From the NCBI RefSeq assembly GCF_042432825.1, contig NZ_JBHLWN010000067.1:62001-126000 (forward strand): a DNA stretch of 64,000 bases, written 5' to 3'. Under the pieces are notes generated by a model. It did no database searches and was not told the origin of the DNA. It saw only the letters and a list, made by a program, of their open reading frames with translations. Within the stretch, counting starts at the first letter, position 1. Each line of letters starts with the position of its first letter. The position numbers and the translations under genes are program-made. The stretch comes from Gordoniibacillus chartarius. GTDB lineage: Bacteria > Bacillota > Bacilli > Paenibacillales > NBRC-103111. Below are positions 22,811-33,100 of this stretch, piece by piece.

Positions 22811-24589
22811 ATGCGCAACCGCTGGTTATTTTCCTTAGGACACCTCTTAACCCCGATCATGATATGTATTGCTATGGCCCGGTCCGCGTTCGATTTGTCC
22901 TATGTATTTCTCATCGTTTTATCTTCGCTATGGGCGCTGATTTTAACCAGATGGGTGGACACCCAGGCTTTCAGCGGCCAAGCCCGCAAGCTCCCCGTTG
23001 CGCTGATGGTCATGGATATTTCTTTGCTGAGCCTTATTCTGGCCATTCCCGACTGGTCGGTATTTTCCCCGATTTGGATTATGCAAAGCATTCTGCTCTT
23101 ATATGCCGTTGAGTACGGCTACCGCACCTCTGTTTTGTTCGGAGCGGCCATAATAGCTCTCGCTACGCTGTTCGAATTGAAGCTGAACGTGCCGTTGGAG
23201 CAGTTTGTAAGCGATCTCTTTCCATTTGTTTTAGTTGCCTCCCTTAACGTCGTCGTGATCGGGAAAGTGACGGACAAGCTGCAGCGGCTCGCCTATTGCG
23301 ATACGCTCACGTCACTGCCGAACCGCACCTTCATGCAAGCGGCGCTTCAGGAATCGGTCGCCCAAGCCGCCGAGACGAAGCAGAAGGCCGCCTTCCTGTT
23401 GTTCGACTTGGACAGCTTCAAGCATGTCAACGACACACTCGGTCATGAAGCGGGCGACGAGCTGCTGCTGCAGGCTTCGGTGCGGCTGCGCAGCCAGCTG
23501 CCGCTTGGCGTAACGCTTGCCCGATTTGGCGGCGATGAATTTACGGCCATCATTTCCCCGTACGACCATGTGGACGATGTGCAGGAGGTCGCAGAGCTCA
23601 TTCTGAACGCGCTCCGGGAACCGTTTCATATATCGGGTATTCCGCTGCACATCTCCGCCAGTATCGGGATTTCCCTCTATCCGCAGCATGCCGGAGATGC
23701 CGCAGAGCTGCTCAAGTATGCGGATGCGGCGATGTACAGCGCCAAGAAGCAGCGCAATCATTACGAGTTCTTCCGCCCTTCCGATGCCGCCGACTCGGCG
23801 GAGCGGCTGTTCCTGGAGTCCGACCTGACTGCGGCGCTCGGCCGGGGCGAATTTGAGCTGTATTACCAGCCGCAGATCCGCCACGGCTCCATTATCGGCT
23901 TCGAGGCGCTGCTTCGCTGGAATCATCCGACCCGCGGCCTCATTCCACCGGCTTCGTTCATTCCGCTGGCGGAGCAGCGCGGACATATTCTCGGCATCGG
24001 CAACTGGGTGCTTGTGACCGCATGCCGGCAGTTCCGGGACATGCTGGAGCAAGGGCATACGCTTGAACATATCGCCGTCAACATTTCGGTGTCGCAATTT
24101 TACCAGCTCCACTTCGTCCGCAACATCCATAATGCGCTGATCGAATCCGGTCTGGAGCCGCATTATTTGCAGCTGGAAATTACGGAAAGTGCAGCGATGA
24201 AGAATGTGCCGTATTTCATCGATACGTTGAACGAGCTGCATAAGCTCGGGATCAAGATAGCGATCGACGATTTCGGAACCGGCTATTCCTCGTTCAACTA
24301 CTTGTCCCAGTTTCCATTGGATGCGCTTAAGATCGACCGCAGCTTTATTTGGAATATGGACAAGGGCGACAAGCACGTTTCCGTAGTAGGCGGCATTATT
24401 TTGATGGCATCGGCGCTGCAGCTCGACGTCGTCGCCGAAGGTGTCGAAACGCAGGAGCAGGCGCAGCTGCTGGAGGAGCTCGGCTGCACAGTCGCGCAGG
24501 GCTACTTGTACGGACGTCCGCTCCCGCTGCGGGAAGCGTACGCGCTTCTGGGCGAACCGGGGCAGCACGCAGCGGCCCTGACAGGCTAA
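22811..24589 (+). CDS. membrane GGDEF-EAL protein (c-di-GMP turnover)
   Basis: The 592-aa protein has about five membrane helices in residues 1-150, then a GGDEF domain (155-320) with intact RFGGDEF, then an EAL domain (335-580) with FEALLRWNHP, NISVSQF, EITES, IDDFGTGYSS, LKIDRSFI and VAEGVETQEQ, all catalytic positions present. Intact motifs in both halves mean it could make or degrade c-di-GMP; the EAL domain is canonical, so phosphodiesterase activity is likely. It starts at ATG 22811 after AAAGGAGCTC. The leader riboswitch senses the same nucleotide, which implies feedback control. Confidence 0.93.
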   Translation: MRNRWLFSLGHLLTPIMICIAMARSAFDLSYVFLIVLSSLWALILTRWVDTQAFSGQARKLPVALMVMDISLLSLILAIPDWSVFSPIWIMQSILLLYAVEYGYRTSVLFGAAIIALATLFELKLNVPLEQFVSDLFPFVLVASLNVVVIGKVTDKLQRLAYCDTLTSLPNRTFMQAALQESVAQAAETKQKAAFLLFDLDSFKHVNDTLGHEAGDELLLQASVRLRSQLPLGVTLARFGGDEFTAIISPYDHVDDVQEVAELILNALREPFHISGIPLHISASIGISLYPQHAGDAAELLKYADAAMYSAKKQRNHYEFFRPSDAADSAERLFLESDLTAALGRGEFELYYQPQIRHGSIIGFEALLRWNHPTRGLIPPASFIPLAEQRGHILGIGNWVLVTACRQFRDMLEQGHTLEHIAVNISVSQFYQLHFVRNIHNALIESGLEPHYLQLEITESAAMKNVPYFIDTLNELHKLGIKIAIDDFGTGYSSFNYLSQFPLDALKIDRSFIWNMDKGDKHVSVVGGIILMASALQLDVVAEGVETQEQAQLLEELGCTVAQGYLYGRPLPLREAYALLGEPGQHAAALTG

Positions 24590-24633
24590 TGTCGCCTGCG
24601 CCGCAGCCACATACAGCATTGCGAAGAAGCATG

Positions 24634-24666
24634 ACCCCGCTGGGTATTTCCCTGCGGGGTTTCTTT
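24634..24666 (+). terminator. rho-independent terminator
   Basis: ACCCCGC (24634-24640) pairs with GCGGGGT (24654-24660), with an inner GGG/CCC pairing, followed by TTCTTT. It ends the GGDEF-EAL transcript. Confidence 0.85.
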
Positions 24667-24727
24667 ATGGCAAGCTACAAGTTTTGACAATTTCCCTCAA
24701 AAACACCTATATATAGCCGGGAAGCCG

Positions 24728-24757
24728 TTTACACCATTTTCCCGGTCGCGCTATAAT
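24728..24757 (+). promoter_or_regulatory. sigma-A-type promoter of the lipoprotein/kinase/HD-GYP operon
   Basis: TTTACA (24728-24733), an 18-bp spacer and TATAAT (24752-24757), 36 bases before the TTG start of the lipoprotein gene. Confidence 0.75.
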
Positions 24758-24792
24758 AGATGCAACAAGTTTCCTCCCAAGAGGTGGATCAA

Positions 24793-25179
24793 TTGAAAAT
24801 ACGGAATATTTTGTTCCTTCTGCTGTCGATCAGCTTAACGGCGTGCGGAGCCGCCAAACCTTCGTCCTCATCTCATGCTCAAGCTCATTCCGACCACAAG
24901 CCGACGCTCGATGTCAAGCTCGAGGTAAGCGGCAATCAAGTCACCGTCAAGCTTACGACCGATATGCTCATTGCTCCGGATAAGCTCGGCGCCGCCCGCA
25001 AGGAAGGAGAAGGACATATTCACATGTATCTGGACGACGGCGAGAAGATTGCAGTCGCCTCCGAGGTACAGGTATTCAAGGACTTAAGTCCCGGCCCGCA
25101 CACGCTGCGCGTTTCCCTTCATAATAACGACCATACGCCTTACGACATTACCAAGTCGTTTGACTTCACCATCCAATAA
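24793..25179 (+). CDS. small lipoprotein, DUF4399-like
   Basis: The protein is 128 aa from the TTG at 24793, eleven bases after GAGGTGG; an in-frame ATG at 24760 would give an odd leader. The signal peptide ends in lipobox LTAC. The mature part is His-rich near the start (HAQAHSDHK) and has a beta-sandwich look with EGHIHMYLDDGE and LSPGPHTLRVSLHNNDHTPY, similar to DUF4399 and other small extracytoplasmic His-containing domains that may bind metal. It is the first gene of an operon with a sensor kinase and an HD-GYP regulator and could serve as their extracytoplasmic partner. Confidence 0.8.
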   Translation: MKIRNILFLLLSISLTACGAAKPSSSSHAQAHSDHKPTLDVKLEVSGNQVTVKLTTDMLIAPDKLGAARKEGEGHIHMYLDDGEKIAVASEVQVFKDLSPGPHTLRVSLHNNDHTPYDITKSFDFTIQ

Positions 25180-25203
25180 CTATGCTGCGATGAGGTGCCC
25201 GCT

Positions 25204-26733
25204 TTGTTGTTTCGTAGATTAAGTCTGCAGTCCAGAATGATTGCTCTTGTTACGGCGGTCACCTTCGTGATGATGTCGGTCATCGTATGGTTCGATTCTT
25301 ACAGCTTGCAGAAATCGGTAGAGGAAACATACATCAGTCAACTGAACGGAATGACCATTGCGATCAACGGGCGATATGAGGAATCCCACAGCATCACCGA
25401 TGTTCAGCAAATTTTCGATTATATCCAATATAAAAACAAGAACGTGCTGCAGCTCACATTGTATGGTAAGAAGTCCGTTCTGGCAGCTACGGACCGGGAG
25501 CGGATCGGACAGCCTACACCTCCCGCGATCCTGCAGACCGTGGAATCGGGCCGTACGTCGGTTACCCATATGCGGGACGAGGCTGACGGCGTGCCGAAGG
25601 ACCTGCTCGCCGCACCGCTTAAGGAGGACGGCAATACGTTCGGGGCCATCGAGCTGCTGCTTGACACAACGGATACTTCAAAGCTTGTCCGGGAGCGCAC
25701 GACACTGATCATCGCCGTAGGCTTGGCCGCAACACTCCTCCTCCTGTTCGTGCTGTCCGCCATTATTCGCACCATGCTCATCCGACCGCTGCTGCGCGTG
25801 CGGGAAGCCGCTCTGTCGGTCAAGCAAGGGCAAAATTACAAGGATATCCATCTCGACAACGCATCCCTGGAAATTCGCGAGGTCGCTTCCGCATTCAACG
25901 AAATGGTGCATAACCTCGAAGGCCGGTACAATGAGCTCGAGCAAGCGATGAACACCATTCGGCAAACCCAGAAGCAGCTGGTCGAATCGGAGAAAATGGT
26001 CGCGCTCGGCAACCTGGTTGCCGGCGTCTCGCACGAGATTAATACGCCGCTCGGAATCGGCGTTACGGCGGCATCGTACATCGACGAGAAATCGAAGGAG
26101 TTTGCAGCGCTCTACGAATCCAGCCGAATGAAACGCTCCGACCTGGAGGAGTATTTGAAGACGGTGCGCGAAACGACCGGCATGCTCCAGACGAACCTGG
26201 CCCGCGCCTCGGAGCTCGTCAAGAGCTTCAAGCAGGTCGCCGTCGACCGCTCCGCACAGATACGGCGAAGCTTCAACGTCAAGCAGTATGTTCAGGAAGT
26301 TCTGGTCAGCCTCAAGCCGAATCTCAAGCGGACGAAGCTTCAGGTTTCCGTGCAGGGCAGCGAATCGGCCGCCATTACCAGCGATCCCGGCGCACTCTCG
26401 CAAATCATTACGAACTTCATTATGAACTCCATTATTCACGCCTACGATGCCGATGCGGAAGGAACGATTCGGATCGATATCGCCGAAAGCGAGACCGGCG
26501 TTACGATCCGCTACTCCGATGACGGCAAGGGAATGCCCCCTGAAATCGTGGAGCAAATCTTCCATCCTTTCTTCACGACGAAACGCGGTGCCGGAGGTAC
26601 GGGCCTCGGCATGCATATCGTCTACAACCTGGTTACGCAGTCCTTGGGCGGAACGATCCGATGCGAAAGCGAAGTCGGTGCGGGTACGACCTTTACGATC
26701 CATATTCCGATGAGCGAGGGAGAACTTTCATGA
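25204..26733 (+). CDS. membrane sensor histidine kinase (HAMP)
   Basis: This is a protein of about 509 aa with two membrane helices (near 12-34 and 165-190) flanking an extracytoplasmic sensor region, then HAMP, a HisKA-like domain with GNLVAGVSHEINTPLGIGV and an ATPase domain with NSIIHAYDADAEG, DDGKGMP and GGTGLGMHIV. The start is taken as the TTG at 25204, seven bases after GAGGT; a GTG at 25195 is the alternative. It ends in an ATGA overlap with the HD-GYP regulator gene, so they are a cognate pair. Confidence 0.9.
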   Translation: MLFRRLSLQSRMIALVTAVTFVMMSVIVWFDSYSLQKSVEETYISQLNGMTIAINGRYEESHSITDVQQIFDYIQYKNKNVLQLTLYGKKSVLAATDRERIGQPTPPAILQTVESGRTSVTHMRDEADGVPKDLLAAPLKEDGNTFGAIELLLDTTDTSKLVRERTTLIIAVGLAATLLLLFVLSAIIRTMLIRPLLRVREAALSVKQGQNYKDIHLDNASLEIREVASAFNEMVHNLEGRYNELEQAMNTIRQTQKQLVESEKMVALGNLVAGVSHEINTPLGIGVTAASYIDEKSKEFAALYESSRMKRSDLEEYLKTVRETTGMLQTNLARASELVKSFKQVAVDRSAQIRRSFNVKQYVQEVLVSLKPNLKRTKLQVSVQGSESAAITSDPGALSQIITNFIMNSIIHAYDADAEGTIRIDIAESETGVTIRYSDDGKGMPPEIVEQIFHPFFTTKRGAGGTGLGMHIVYNLVTQSLGGTIRCESEVGAGTTFTIHIPMSEGELS

Positions 26734-28289
26734 CCCATAATCAAGACGACCTGCTGATATTCGCCGACGAAGACCCGGCCGGCCCGGACGAGCGTGAGCT
26801 TGCAACGGAGACGTGGAAACTGCTCATCGTCGACGACGAGCAGGAAGTTCACCAGCTGACCAAGCTGGTGCTGAGCGATTTCGTGTTTGACGACAAGCCT
26901 TTGGAGTTCCTAAGCGCCTACACCGAAGCGGAAGCCAAGCGCATCATCGAAGCGAATCCCGATACCGCTATTATTTTGCTGGATGTAGTTATGGACCAAG
27001 ACGATTCCGGCCTGCGGATCGCCAAGTTCATTCGTGACGAATTAAAGTTCCGCCAGGTGCGGATCATCCTGCGGACCGGCCAGCCCGGTCAAGCTCCGGA
27101 ACGGCTCGTAATTACGGATTACGATATTAACGATTATAAGGAAAAGACCGAGCTGACGACGCAGAAGCTGTTCACGACGATCATGGCGGCGCTCCGTTCA
27201 TACCGGGACATTATGGTGATTGAGAACAACAAAATCGGCCTGGAGAAAATCATCAAATCGTCCGCAGCCTTGTTCGAGCTGCAATCGCTGAAGAAATTCG
27301 CCTCCGGCGTATTGACGCAGCTGACCTCGATTCTGAATCTGCATAAGAATGCGCTGCACTGCAACTCCTTCGCCGTAGCGAAGGGCCAGGAGGAAATTTA
27401 TGTCCTTGCAGCAACGGGGGATTTCGCATCCGACGTGGAGAAACGGATCGACGAAATCGTTCCTGCGGCTGTGCTGAAGCTGATCGAGCAGTCGTTTCAG
27501 GAGAAGCGCTCCTACTTCTTTGAGGATCACTTCGTGAGCTATTTTCAGAGCAAAACCGGGATGGAAAATGTCATTTACTTCGACGGCTCCAAGAAGCTCA
27601 GCGAGCTGGACCGCTATTTGATCGAAATTTACTGCTCCAACGTGTCGGTCGCCTTCGAAAACATTTATTTGAATGAAGAGGTCGAGAACACGCAGAAAGA
27701 AATCATCTTCACATTAGGCGAAATCGCCGAGACGCGCTCGAAGGAAACCGGCTATCACGTCAAACGGGTGGCGGAATATTCGAAGCTGCTGGCGCTGCGC
27801 TACGGCCTTCCCGAAGAGGAAGCCGAGCTGATCCGGCTCGCATCGTCGATGCACGACGTCGGCAAGGTGGCGATCCCGGACGCCATCTTGAACAAGCCCG
27901 GCAAGCTGACTCCGGAAGAGTTCGAGGTCATCAAGAGCCATACGAGCATCGGCTTCTCCATGCTGAACCATTCCAACCGCAGCATCATTAACGCCGCCGC
28001 CATTATCGCCAATCAGCATCATGAAAAATATAACGGGCAGGGCTACCCGAACCGACTTGCCGGCGAAAACATCCATATTTACGGACGGATTACGGCGATA
28101 GCCGATGTCTTCGACGCGCTTGGCAGCGACCGGGTGTACAAGAAGGCATGGCCGCTCGACGACATTCTGGATTTGTTCCGGCGGGAACGCGGCGAGCACT
28201 TCGATCCGAAGCTGGTTGACATCTTCTTCGACTGCCTGCCGGACCTGCTGAAAATTCGCGATAAATATTCGGATACCAAGCTGTTCTAG
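26730..28289 (+). CDS. response regulator with DUF3369 and HD-GYP c-di-GMP phosphodiesterase domains
   Basis: The 519-aa protein starts at the ATG overlapping the kinase stop codon. Residues about 30-155 are a receiver (LLIVDDEQEVH; phospho-acceptor in IILLDVVMDQDDSG). Residues about 165-325 match DUF3369, a GAF-like sensory domain. Residues about 335-510 are HD-GYP with HDVGK and the signature NQHHEKYNGQGYPNRLAG. HD-GYP domains hydrolyse c-di-GMP. Receiver-DUF3369-HD proteins are seen in many bacteria with kinases of this type. With the GGDEF-EAL gene nearby it suggests local control of c-di-GMP level. Confidence 0.93.
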   Translation: MTHNQDDLLIFADEDPAGPDERELATETWKLLIVDDEQEVHQLTKLVLSDFVFDDKPLEFLSAYTEAEAKRIIEANPDTAIILLDVVMDQDDSGLRIAKFIRDELKFRQVRIILRTGQPGQAPERLVITDYDINDYKEKTELTTQKLFTTIMAALRSYRDIMVIENNKIGLEKIIKSSAALFELQSLKKFASGVLTQLTSILNLHKNALHCNSFAVAKGQEEIYVLAATGDFASDVEKRIDEIVPAAVLKLIEQSFQEKRSYFFEDHFVSYFQSKTGMENVIYFDGSKKLSELDRYLIEIYCSNVSVAFENIYLNEEVENTQKEIIFTLGEIAETRSKETGYHVKRVAEYSKLLALRYGLPEEEAELIRLASSMHDVGKVAIPDAILNKPGKLTPEEFEVIKSHTSIGFSMLNHSNRSIINAAAIIANQHHEKYNGQGYPNRLAGENIHIYGRITAIADVFDALGSDRVYKKAWPLDDILDLFRRERGEHFDPKLVDIFFDCLPDLLKIRDKYSDTKLF

Positions 28290-28774
28290 GCAGATGGCGC
28301 AGGCGCAGTGTGCCATGTTCTCCGGCGAATCTTCCGAAAAGGCGAATCAATGGACATGCATCTTCCCGCCGGAAATGCCTGCGTAAATACAGCAATCTCT
28401 CAAACAGCCGCTTATCCAAGCTCGATGACTGCGAAAGTGCAGCCATTTGAAGTTTGATCAAAATGGCTGTACGTTTACATGAATCCATTTGCTCTGTTTA
28501 TATCGAAAAAGAACCTTCAATTCCAAGCGTACCCTGGAAATGAAGGTTCTTTGCTTATGTTATCCGGATTGCAGCGGGACAATCGCGGCTGCGCTTCGGG
28601 GCTTCCGGCCGAAATACTGTCTAATTTACCCGAGCTGATATCCATATGACTATCATGACTGCGGGTCAACACCCATTTTACCTTTGACGGGACAATCAAC
28701 CATCATCGCGGCCGTTCGCCGGAATACTCTATTATCATCTAACGCCGATCATTGATTGCCTAAGGAGTGACAAA
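28290..28774. other. intergenic region with two long inverted repeats
   Basis: This stretch has no convincing gene. It holds CAGCCATTT (28440-28448) pairing with AAATGGCTG (28462-28470), and a stronger hairpin AAAGAACCTTCA (28508-28519) with TGAAGGTTCTTT (28541-28552) plus inner TTCCA/TGGAA pairing. The second probably terminates transcription in both directions. The rest could contain a promoter for the glycosyltransferase gene. Confidence 0.55.
28508..28552. terminator. bidirectional terminator-like hairpin
   Basis: The 12-bp arms are perfect. The A-run before and T-run after the stem suit termination on either strand. Confidence 0.7.
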
Positions 28775-30016
28775 GTGAAAACGGTACGGTTACGAACAAA
28801 GCGCACTCTTGCGAAGACCCGCTCGCAGCAGTCATCCGGGAGAACGGCTGGAGCCGCAAGTTCGGTTTCGAAAGGATTCGCAGGAGCACGATCGTCCTGG
28901 ACAATCCGCCCTCAAGGGCTATATACCGCGACGAAGAAGTACTTGATTGCCCGGTATGGAAAAACTCGGTATACCCGCTATTACAAAGTTCATCACAGCG
29001 GCGACGTTACGAAGCTGTCCGACAGCAAGGGGCTCGATGCGCAGCCGCCGAAACATTTTCGCAGCACGACGTTCCAGGCTTCCCCGTGTTTCACGGCGCT
29101 CATTCCGAACGCTCGCGTCTGGGAGAAGAACGGGGCTGTCATCACCCCGGACAACAAACTGCTGAGCGATGTCTCCTGGGACTATCGCAAAGGGCTTGTT
29201 CACGGCAGCAAGCACAACGTGTTCAAGGTGTGGGAGCCGCACCGGCTGAAAACTTATTCGGGCACGGCCGCGCTGCTCACCTTCATCTGGAGCGGAAACT
29301 ACTTCCACTGGATGTTTGACGTACTGCCCCGCATTGAGCTGATTCGCCGCAGCCGCGTCACGGTCGACAAATACATCGTGCCGAACGACCGCTCCTCATT
29401 CCAGAACGAGACGCTGAATCTGCTCGGTATTCCGCCGGCGAAGCGAATTCTGACCGATCATGATTTTCATGCACGGTTCGAACGGCTGCTCGTCCCTTCT
29501 TTCGTCAGGCCGGTTTCGCCGCATCCGTCGACCTATCCGAAATGGACGGTCTCTTTTCTCCGTAAAGAGCTGCTAGAGAAACGCAATATAACAGCTTCGG
29601 ATGAATATGAGCGTATCTATATTTCCCGGTCGAAGGCCCGGCAGCGGCGCGTTCTGAATGAAGAAGAGCTGCACGGCATTTTGTATGATTACGGACTTCG
29701 GATCGTTCATCTGGAGGGCAAATCGGTTCAAGAGCAAATGCAGATTCTGCATTCCGCCAAAGTCGTCGTCGGCCCGCATGGCGCGGGACTGACGAATCTC
29801 GTGTTCTCGAAGCCCGGTACGAAAGTGGTGGAAATGTTCTCTCCCGATTACGTATCCAACTATTACTGGCATTTGAGCAACCAGATCGGATTGGAGCATT
29901 ATTACTATATCGGTGTTAATAATGTAAAGCCGCACAAGGATTGGTGGTCCGGTTCGTCCGATTTCGAGGTCGAGCCGCGCAAGCTGGAGCGCCTGCTGCG
30001 AATAGCTAACATTTAA
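28775..30016 (+). CDS. glycosyltransferase family 61 (DUF563) protein
   Basis: The 413-aa protein starts at a GTG behind TAAGGAGTGAC. The first 45 residues are very basic and Ser-rich and have no signal peptide. The rest fits GT61: SGNYFHWMFDVLPRIELIRR near residue 175, YISRSKARQRRVLNEEEL, and the signature VVGPHGAGLTNLVFSKPGTK around 325. GT61 enzymes transfer pentoses or hexoses, in bacteria to surface polysaccharides; acceptor and donor are unknown here. It is a single gene with its own terminator, next to S-layer-anchored proteins, so a role in cell-surface glycans is plausible. Confidence 0.88.
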   Translation: MKTVRLRTKRTLAKTRSQQSSGRTAGAASSVSKGFAGARSSWTIRPQGLYTATKKYLIARYGKTRYTRYYKVHHSGDVTKLSDSKGLDAQPPKHFRSTTFQASPCFTALIPNARVWEKNGAVITPDNKLLSDVSWDYRKGLVHGSKHNVFKVWEPHRLKTYSGTAALLTFIWSGNYFHWMFDVLPRIELIRRSRVTVDKYIVPNDRSSFQNETLNLLGIPPAKRILTDHDFHARFERLLVPSFVRPVSPHPSTYPKWTVSFLRKELLEKRNITASDEYERIYISRSKARQRRVLNEEELHGILYDYGLRIVHLEGKSVQEQMQILHSAKVVVGPHGAGLTNLVFSKPGTKVVEMFSPDYVSNYYWHLSNQIGLEHYYYIGVNNVKPHKDWWSGSSDFEVEPRKLERLLRIANI

Positions 30017-30031
30017 GATATGTACGAAGAC

Positions 30032-30079
30032 AGCCCACTTGTTCCGGAGCCTGATCCGGTTGGAGTGGGCTTGTTTTGT
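30032..30079 (+). terminator. rho-independent terminator
   Basis: AGCCCACT (30032-30039) pairs with AGTGGGCT (30064-30071), with inner CCGGA/TCCGG pairing and a TTGTTTTGT tail. Confidence 0.85.
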
Positions 30080-30188
30080 CAAGATCCGCTTCATAAAACC
30101 TTAATCATTTCCACAAATGCCCTTTACAAATCGAATTTACAATGGTTTTGAAGCATTATGACACTAAACAGATGGGAGTGCTGGAAAT

Positions 30189-33100
30189 TTGATTACGGGT
30201 TTACGAAGAAAATGGAAACGCTCACTCGCTCTACTGCTTGCGTTAGAGCTTGCGGGCAGCTTGTTCCTCGTCGGCGGAACGGCTTCTGCGGCGGATGCGC
30301 CGCTGCCGGGAACGCCTTATGCTTCGAACGGCAGTTACGATAAGACTGTACCGCATGTCATGATCAATCAGGTGTACGGAACAGGGGCGGCTGACTCCGG
30401 TGTCCTTGTTTCGCACGGTTTTATCGAGCTTTATAATCCGACGGATGCAGCCGTTAATCTGAATGGCTGGTCTCTTCATTACTCCGGACAAACGAACAAG
30501 AACGGACCGACCGGTGACTGGATGAAGCTGGACCTGACCGGCACGATCCCGACTAAGTCCTATTATTTGATTACCGGTTCACCGACAGGTGCGACCAGCC
30601 CGCGGGTTAACTTGGCGGGAAAAGGCGACCAAAGCTGGGATATATTCTTTGCCAACAAGGGAATGAAGGTCGTTCTCACCAGCACGACGGCCGCATTGGA
30701 CAATAGCGTAAAGAACCCCTTCGCCGCAAAGCCTGACGGTTATGTGGATATGATCGGTACCGGAAGCAACGACTCCGGCAGTACCATCGACGGCTATGAG
30801 ACGGCCCACCCGACAGGATCTGCGGAGGGTACCTCGAAGAAGAAGTCGGTGCGCCGCAAAGAGTTCGCCGATACCGACAATAACAAAGCCGATTTCCAGC
30901 AAATTGATTTCGAAACGATCAGCAGCGAGGACCTTGCCCTCGTAAGACCGCGCAGCAGCACCTCTCAGGCGCTCGGCATATCGACAACGAGCCTGAACGA
31001 TGCGCGGGTAGGCTCCTCTTACTCGGCAACGCTCGCGGTTTATGGCGGCTCCGGGCCGTACAAGTTCGAAGCCAGCGGCCTGCCTAGCGGAATGGGAATC
31101 GCTACGGTCACCGGCGGTATCTACGGGACTCCTGCCGAAAGCACGGTCGGTACCCATAACGTGAAATTTACGGTTACCGATTCGGTCAATGCCAGTGTAT
31201 ATGCGAATTTGGTCTTGAATGTACAAGCCGCTCCTGCGGGACCTCAGGATCTCTTCTCCATTACAAAGATCGGCTCCTACCAGGCCGCTTCCCCTAATGA
31301 AGATGGCGGTGTTGCGGAGATCGTTAAGTTCAACAAGGAAAACGGGAAGTTTTACCTGGTAAACGGCGCCTCGAATCCACCGTCTCTAGACATCGTGAGT
31401 TTGGGCAACGGCGCTTCGCCGGAGAAAGTGAAATCGGTCGCCGTGAAGGAGCTCTCCGAAACGGAAGGCTTTGTGTACGGAGACTTGACGAGCGTAGATG
31501 TCAACACGGCCGTTGACCGGGTTTTCCTCGCCGTTCAGGAAGCGGATCACAGGAAGAACGGCAAAATTCTTGTGCTCGACTACGACGGCAATTTGCTGGA
31601 TTCGTACGAGGCGGGCGCGCAGCCGGACATGATCAAATCGACGGCCGACGGCCGCTATGTGCTGACCGCCAACGAAGGCGAGCCTCGCGAGCAGGGTCAG
31701 GACCCGAAAGGCAGCATCACAATCCTGGATACGACGACCGGCGTTGTCGGAAACGTGTATTTCGACAACCCGGCGGTTATCGACGATGCCGTTCATATTC
31801 GCGGTGCAGCTGATCCGAGTACGGACCTGATTGTCGGCAAAGGCAGCAAAGCCGATGCGGCTTATGATTTGGAGCCGGAGTACATCGCCATCTCTGAGAA
31901 TGGCACCATCGCGTATGTGACGCTGCAAGAGAACAATGCTATCGCCACGATCGATATCGTGAACCGGACGGTCACGTCCGTGAAGGGCCTCGGCCTGAAA
32001 GACTTGAACGACCCGAACAACAAGCTTGACCTGATCAAGGACGACAAAGCGCTGCTGCAGAACGTGCCGTTCAAAGGCATCTATATGCCGGATGGTATTG
32101 CCGCTTCGCAAGTCGGCGACAAAACGTATCTGTTCACGGCCAACGAAGGCGATGCCACCGAGTGGCCGGGACGAGAAAACGCTACGGAGATCGGCAAAAT
32201 CAAGAGCAGCCTGACTCCGGGCACCGCAGCGGCGGACTTCCTGAGTTCAACGTCGGCTTACAACAAAGTCGAGGTTGCCAGCGACTGGGGCAAGGACGGC
32301 GTGTACTTGTACGGCGGCCGCTCCTTCTCGGTTTGGGACGCATCGACGATGACGCAGGTGTTCGACAGCGGCAAGGCGTTCGAACAAATGACCGCCGAGC
32401 GCCTGCCGTCGTACTTCAATGCCAGCAACACCAACTCGACCCTTGACAGCCGCTCCACGAAGAAAGGGCCGGAGCCGGAAGATATTCGCGTCGGCAAGGT
32501 AGGCAATAAAACGTTCGCCTTCATCGGTCTGGAGCGCATCGGCGGCATTATGGCGTACGACGTAACGAATCCGCTCGCGCCGGTGTTTGCGAGCTATGTG
32601 AATACGCGTGATTTTGCAGCAGGTTTACAGACCGACACCGGCCCGGAAGGGATCGAATTCATTCCGGCAACGATTAGCCCGACCGGTAAGCCTCTCCTGC
32701 TGGTAGCTTATGAAGTGGGCGGAACCGTAGGCGTGCTGGAGCTTAATGTTACTAAGGTGACATTGAATACAAAGACGCTCAACCTGACAGCCGGAGAGTC
32801 TGGCCGGCAGCTAACGGCTGACGTCGTCGGCACCGGCGCAGCAACGGTTACTTGGACATCGTCCAATACCGGGGTCGCTTCGGTGAACGCAGATGGCTTT
32901 GTTACGCCTGTATCTGCAGGGACGGCTGTAATTACCGCCATCAGTGCGGACGGCTACGGAATCGCGGAAGCTGTCGTGACGGTAGCGTCTGCTTCTAGTA
33001 GTGGTGGTGGTGAGCCTGGTCCAAGTTCATCCGTCGAAGAACCGGCTAACACCGACACAGCAAAAACTCAGGAGCCTGCAGTACAATCGACAGGCAATGA

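Noticed and set aside
23312..24619. 435-codon minus-strand frame opposite the GGDEF-EAL gene
   Set aside because: Shadow frame; the plus-strand product has complete GGDEF and EAL motifs.
28090..28488. 132-codon minus-strand frame at the end of the HD-GYP gene
   Set aside because: It overlaps the real gene, and its start lies in a hairpin region without a ribosome binding site.
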